This document shows, piece after piece, positions 3,482-5,615 of a stretch of 5,615 bases of DNA. The position numbers and the translations under genes are program-made. The stretch is taken from contig WRCT01000129.1 in the NCBI GenBank assembly GCA_009783775.1, positions 1-5,615 of the forward strand, given 5' to 3'. Under the pieces are notes generated by a model that saw only the letters and a list, made by a program, of their open reading frames with translations, was not told the DNA's origin and ran no database searches. The stretch's first letter is position 1. Each line of letters starts with the position of its first letter. Source of the DNA: Clostridiales bacterium (GTDB lineage Bacteria; Bacillota; Clostridia; Christensenellales; CAG-138).

Positions 3482-5615
3482 TTAAAAAATATGGTAAGTG
3501 TCGTAGACGTCGTAAGCGTTATAGGCTTGCAGGGTTTTGATCAGCCAGTTGCCATCCATATCCGCGATACCCACATAAGGTCCACGCTGCATGAGCACCA
3601 CCTCGCCCGGCAGGGGTCGAAACCAGCACCAATAGTTGTCGCCGGCGCTGTAACGCAGTTTCCCCGCTTGGTCAAAGATATGATAGCCCTTCTCAAAAGA
3701 ATCTACGGGGAAATGGCGTACATCCACTGTGAAGTAATAATCGCTTAGATTAAGCCTGTAGTAGTCTCCTTCCCATAGAAACACCTCGCTTGTCTTGAGC
3801 AGCCGTACTTCACCGCGTTTTGTCTTCGAGTTATACAGATAAACAAAGTTGTCATTGAAATCCTGCACTTGCAGACAGGGGTTGTCTGTGGCAAACTGAT
3901 AGATTTTGTCGCCGCGCCTGACATAGACGGTGTCGTTTGCCCAGCCCTGGATAAACGCGCCCCACTTGCTGCCGAACACCTCGCCGGTGGAGATGGCACC
4001 GCCCAGATCATAGCGAAGACCTTCAATAAACGGGCCAACTTCGCGGTAGAAGTCTGTGCGGTACAGTTGATACGCCGGGTTGAGCTTTGCGACGCTGATG
4101 GGACGCAGATCTGCGCCATAGAGCCAACCGTTCTTGACATAATACCTGCTCGGGAAGAAGTCTGACCAACTGCCCCAGCTGGAGATATATTCGATTTCCT
4201 GCGCAACAGGGGTTGTATTGCTCACCCTTACGTTGCCGTCCAGGTCACAGATAGACCAGGTCTCGTCCTTCGCCTGCGTGAGCAAGTATTTCTCGGCAAA
4301 CACGCCGACGATGCGCGCAGTCGGATCTTTCAGGGTCGGGTAGGCGAGCAACTTGCCGGTCTTGGATCGCATTTGCGGGCGGACAAAGTCCACTGTTCTG
4401 GAGAAGGAGAAAAAGACCAGCTCATTTTCGCCCAGCGGAAAGACGGATGCGGTGACATCATAGTGGTGAACATCATACTCGTAATAGTCAACATCAGGTT
4501 CGGCATCGACCGTGTATTTCAGTTTGAAATTTTTATCATACACATAGAGAATGCCCTCTGCGTCGTCAAAGCGCGTGAAACCGTTTGCATGGCGGCCGGT
4601 TGGCAGGTGCACGGTCTCCGGCGCCAAAGGCAGCTGTTTGCCATTGACAAACAAGACTTCCTCGGCAAGTTCCTGTGCTGTGTGCAGACCGGGCGAGAGC
4701 CAGGTCTCCTGCCCCAGTCCGCGCAAAGTAAAGGAGCCGGTCGGCTGCCCTTTGCTGTCATAAACCAGGCGGGTCTCCCCCTCCCCATACAGCACTGCGA
4801 AATAGTCCTTGTCCCAAAGGTCTTGGGTGTTTACGGCTGCGGCAGGTGTCTCCGGAGCCGCCGCGGGGCTTATGGGCACGTAGCCGCAGCTTTGCACAAA
4901 GACCTGGCCGTCGTCGGTGAGCAGCCAGTCGCGCAGAAGTTTGGGATTGCCGGCGGCGTTTTGGGGCAGCACGGCGAAAAACTCGTTGATAAAGGGATAT
5001 TTGCGGGCGGCGATATTGGTCTCCGATGGCGCAACGCCATCCACCGCGATAAACTTCAGGCCCGGCAGGGCATACATATTTTTCGCATAGTAATAGACCG
5101 AGTAGCCGATGGCATTGGCTGTGTTGTCATAGGAGGCGATGCGCCGAATGAGCCCCGCCATATCTCCTTCAATAAATTCGCTGGGCGCCTGCGCCACTGA
5201 AATATCACCCATCACAAGTTTTTGCATCATGGTTTGGCTGCCCGAGAGGTTCGGGCGCTGGAAGGCGAAAATGGGCAGGTCTTTTCCGCCGAGTTCCTTC
5301 CAATTGGTGATCTTGCCGCTATAGATATCCTGAATTTGCGCGGTGGTCAGGGCGTTGACCGGATTGTCGGCGTTGACGATAAAGACCAGGGCGTCCAGGC
5401 CGATGGGAGTGATGTCGAAGTTCTGCTCCACATTGAGCTTAACCTTGGTTTGCTCTGAGGCTTCATAGACCAGCAATAGGTCGGCGTCGCCATCCGCGAG
5501 CGCCTCATAGCTGTAATCCGTTGAGGAGAAGTTGCCTTTTGCCTCGGCCTGCTCCTGGGCGCAGCCGGTAAATTCCCGCACCAGCGCGATGGCCAGCGGA
5601 ATGGTGGCGGTGGAA
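3482..5615 (-). CDS. PstS-like substrate-binding protein fused to a large beta-rich domain, 5' end beyond window
   Basis: The frame is open to the right edge, giving 710 visible residues. It begins STATIPLA, which matches the DGSTAT ligand-binding opening of PstS-like periplasmic-binding proteins, so the true start and any lipoprotein signal lie outside. The internal GTG at 5581 is not the start. The binding domain covers about visible residues 1-247: IGLDALVFIVNADNP, LTTAQIQDIYSGKITNWKELGG, and the second ligand loop RPNLSGSQT. A short Pro/Ala linker (near 4832-4873) leads to about 450 residues rich in Tyr, Trp and beta-strand patterns, including ETWSICDLDGNV and YVGIADMDGNWLI, which look like WG-type or propeller repeats. 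PstS proteins bind phosphate outside the cell; no pst transporter genes are visible downstream, so transport, sensing or adhesion are all possible. The fold of the C-terminal part is inferred. Confidence 0.82.
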   Translation of the reverse strand, partial: STATIPLAIALVREFTGCAQEQAEAKGNFSSTDYSYEALADGDADLLLVYEASEQTKVKLNVEQNFDITPIGLDALVFIVNADNPVNALTTAQIQDIYSGKITNWKELGGKDLPIFAFQRPNLSGSQTMMQKLVMGDISVAQAPSEFIEGDMAGLIRRIASYDNTANAIGYSVYYYAKNMYALPGLKFIAVDGVAPSETNIAARKYPFINEFFAVLPQNAAGNPKLLRDWLLTDDGQVFVQSCGYVPISPAAAPETPAAAVNTQDLWDKDYFAVLYGEGETRLVYDSKGQPTGSFTLRGLGQETWLSPGLHTAQELAEEVLFVNGKQLPLAPETVHLPTGRHANGFTRFDDAEGILYVYDKNFKLKYTVDAEPDVDYYEYDVHHYDVTASVFPLGENELVFFSFSRTVDFVRPQMRSKTGKLLAYPTLKDPTARIVGVFAEKYLLTQAKDETWSICDLDGNVRVSNTTPVAQEIEYISSWGSWSDFFPSRYYVKNGWLYGADLRPISVAKLNPAYQLYRTDFYREVGPFIEGLRYDLGGAISTGEVFGSKWGAFIQGWANDTVYVRRGDKIYQFATDNPCLQVQDFNDNFVYLYNSKTKRGEVRLLKTSEVFLWEGDYYRLNLSDYYFTVDVRHFPVDSFEKGYHIFDQAGKLRYSAGDNYWCWFRPLPGEVVLMQRGPYVGIADMDGNWLIKTLQAYNAYDVYDTYHIF

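Noticed and set aside
4373..5200. Long plus-strand open frame opposite the binding-protein gene (275 codons)
   Set aside because: It lies wholly inside a gene with strong family motifs on the minus strand and resembles no protein family I recognise.

Overview
The window looks like chromosomal DNA from a spore-forming member of the Firmicutes, most likely class Clostridia. The evidence is a sporulation sigma factor of the SigK type with a membrane pro-sequence, a CarD-family RNA polymerase regulator, type I dockerin repeats, and a class-B-like sortase. Base composition looks moderate, roughly balanced to slightly GC-rich. I cannot name a genus; gut or anaerobic Clostridia such as Christensenellales or Oscillospirales would fit, but that is inference.

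All five genes I can support lie on the minus strand, so transcription runs from high to low coordinates. From the right edge: (1) a substrate-binding protein of the PstS type, cut by the window edge, fused to a long beta-rich C-terminal domain (3482-5615); (2) a sigK-like sigma gene (2745-3431), separated from gene 1 by 50 bp holding a strong hairpin whose T-rich tail runs into the sigma coding sequence; (3) a carD-like gene (2209-2688) behind a perfect consensus housekeeping promoter whose -35 box contains the sigma stop codon; (4) a trypsin-like serine protease without a signal peptide (1310-2188), 20 bp downstream of carD and surely in its operon; (5) after a 123-bp gap with its own promoter, a TTG-started secreted or membrane-anchored protein carrying two dockerin pairs, two Pro/Thr linkers and a sortase domain, whose 3' end is beyond the left edge (1-1186).

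Two transcription-related genes (sigK, carD) sit between genes for envelope or extracellular proteins (the binding-protein fusion and the dockerin-sortase). carD and the intracellular protease form a compact two-gene unit. The dockerin-sortase is the most unusual protein: its architecture suggests a transpeptidase docked onto a cohesin-bearing surface scaffold. The most unusual non-coding structures are the hairpin at the sigK start and the carD promoter, which overlaps both the sigK stop codon and a 17-bp dyad. No RNA genes, insertion sequences or CRISPR arrays were seen.
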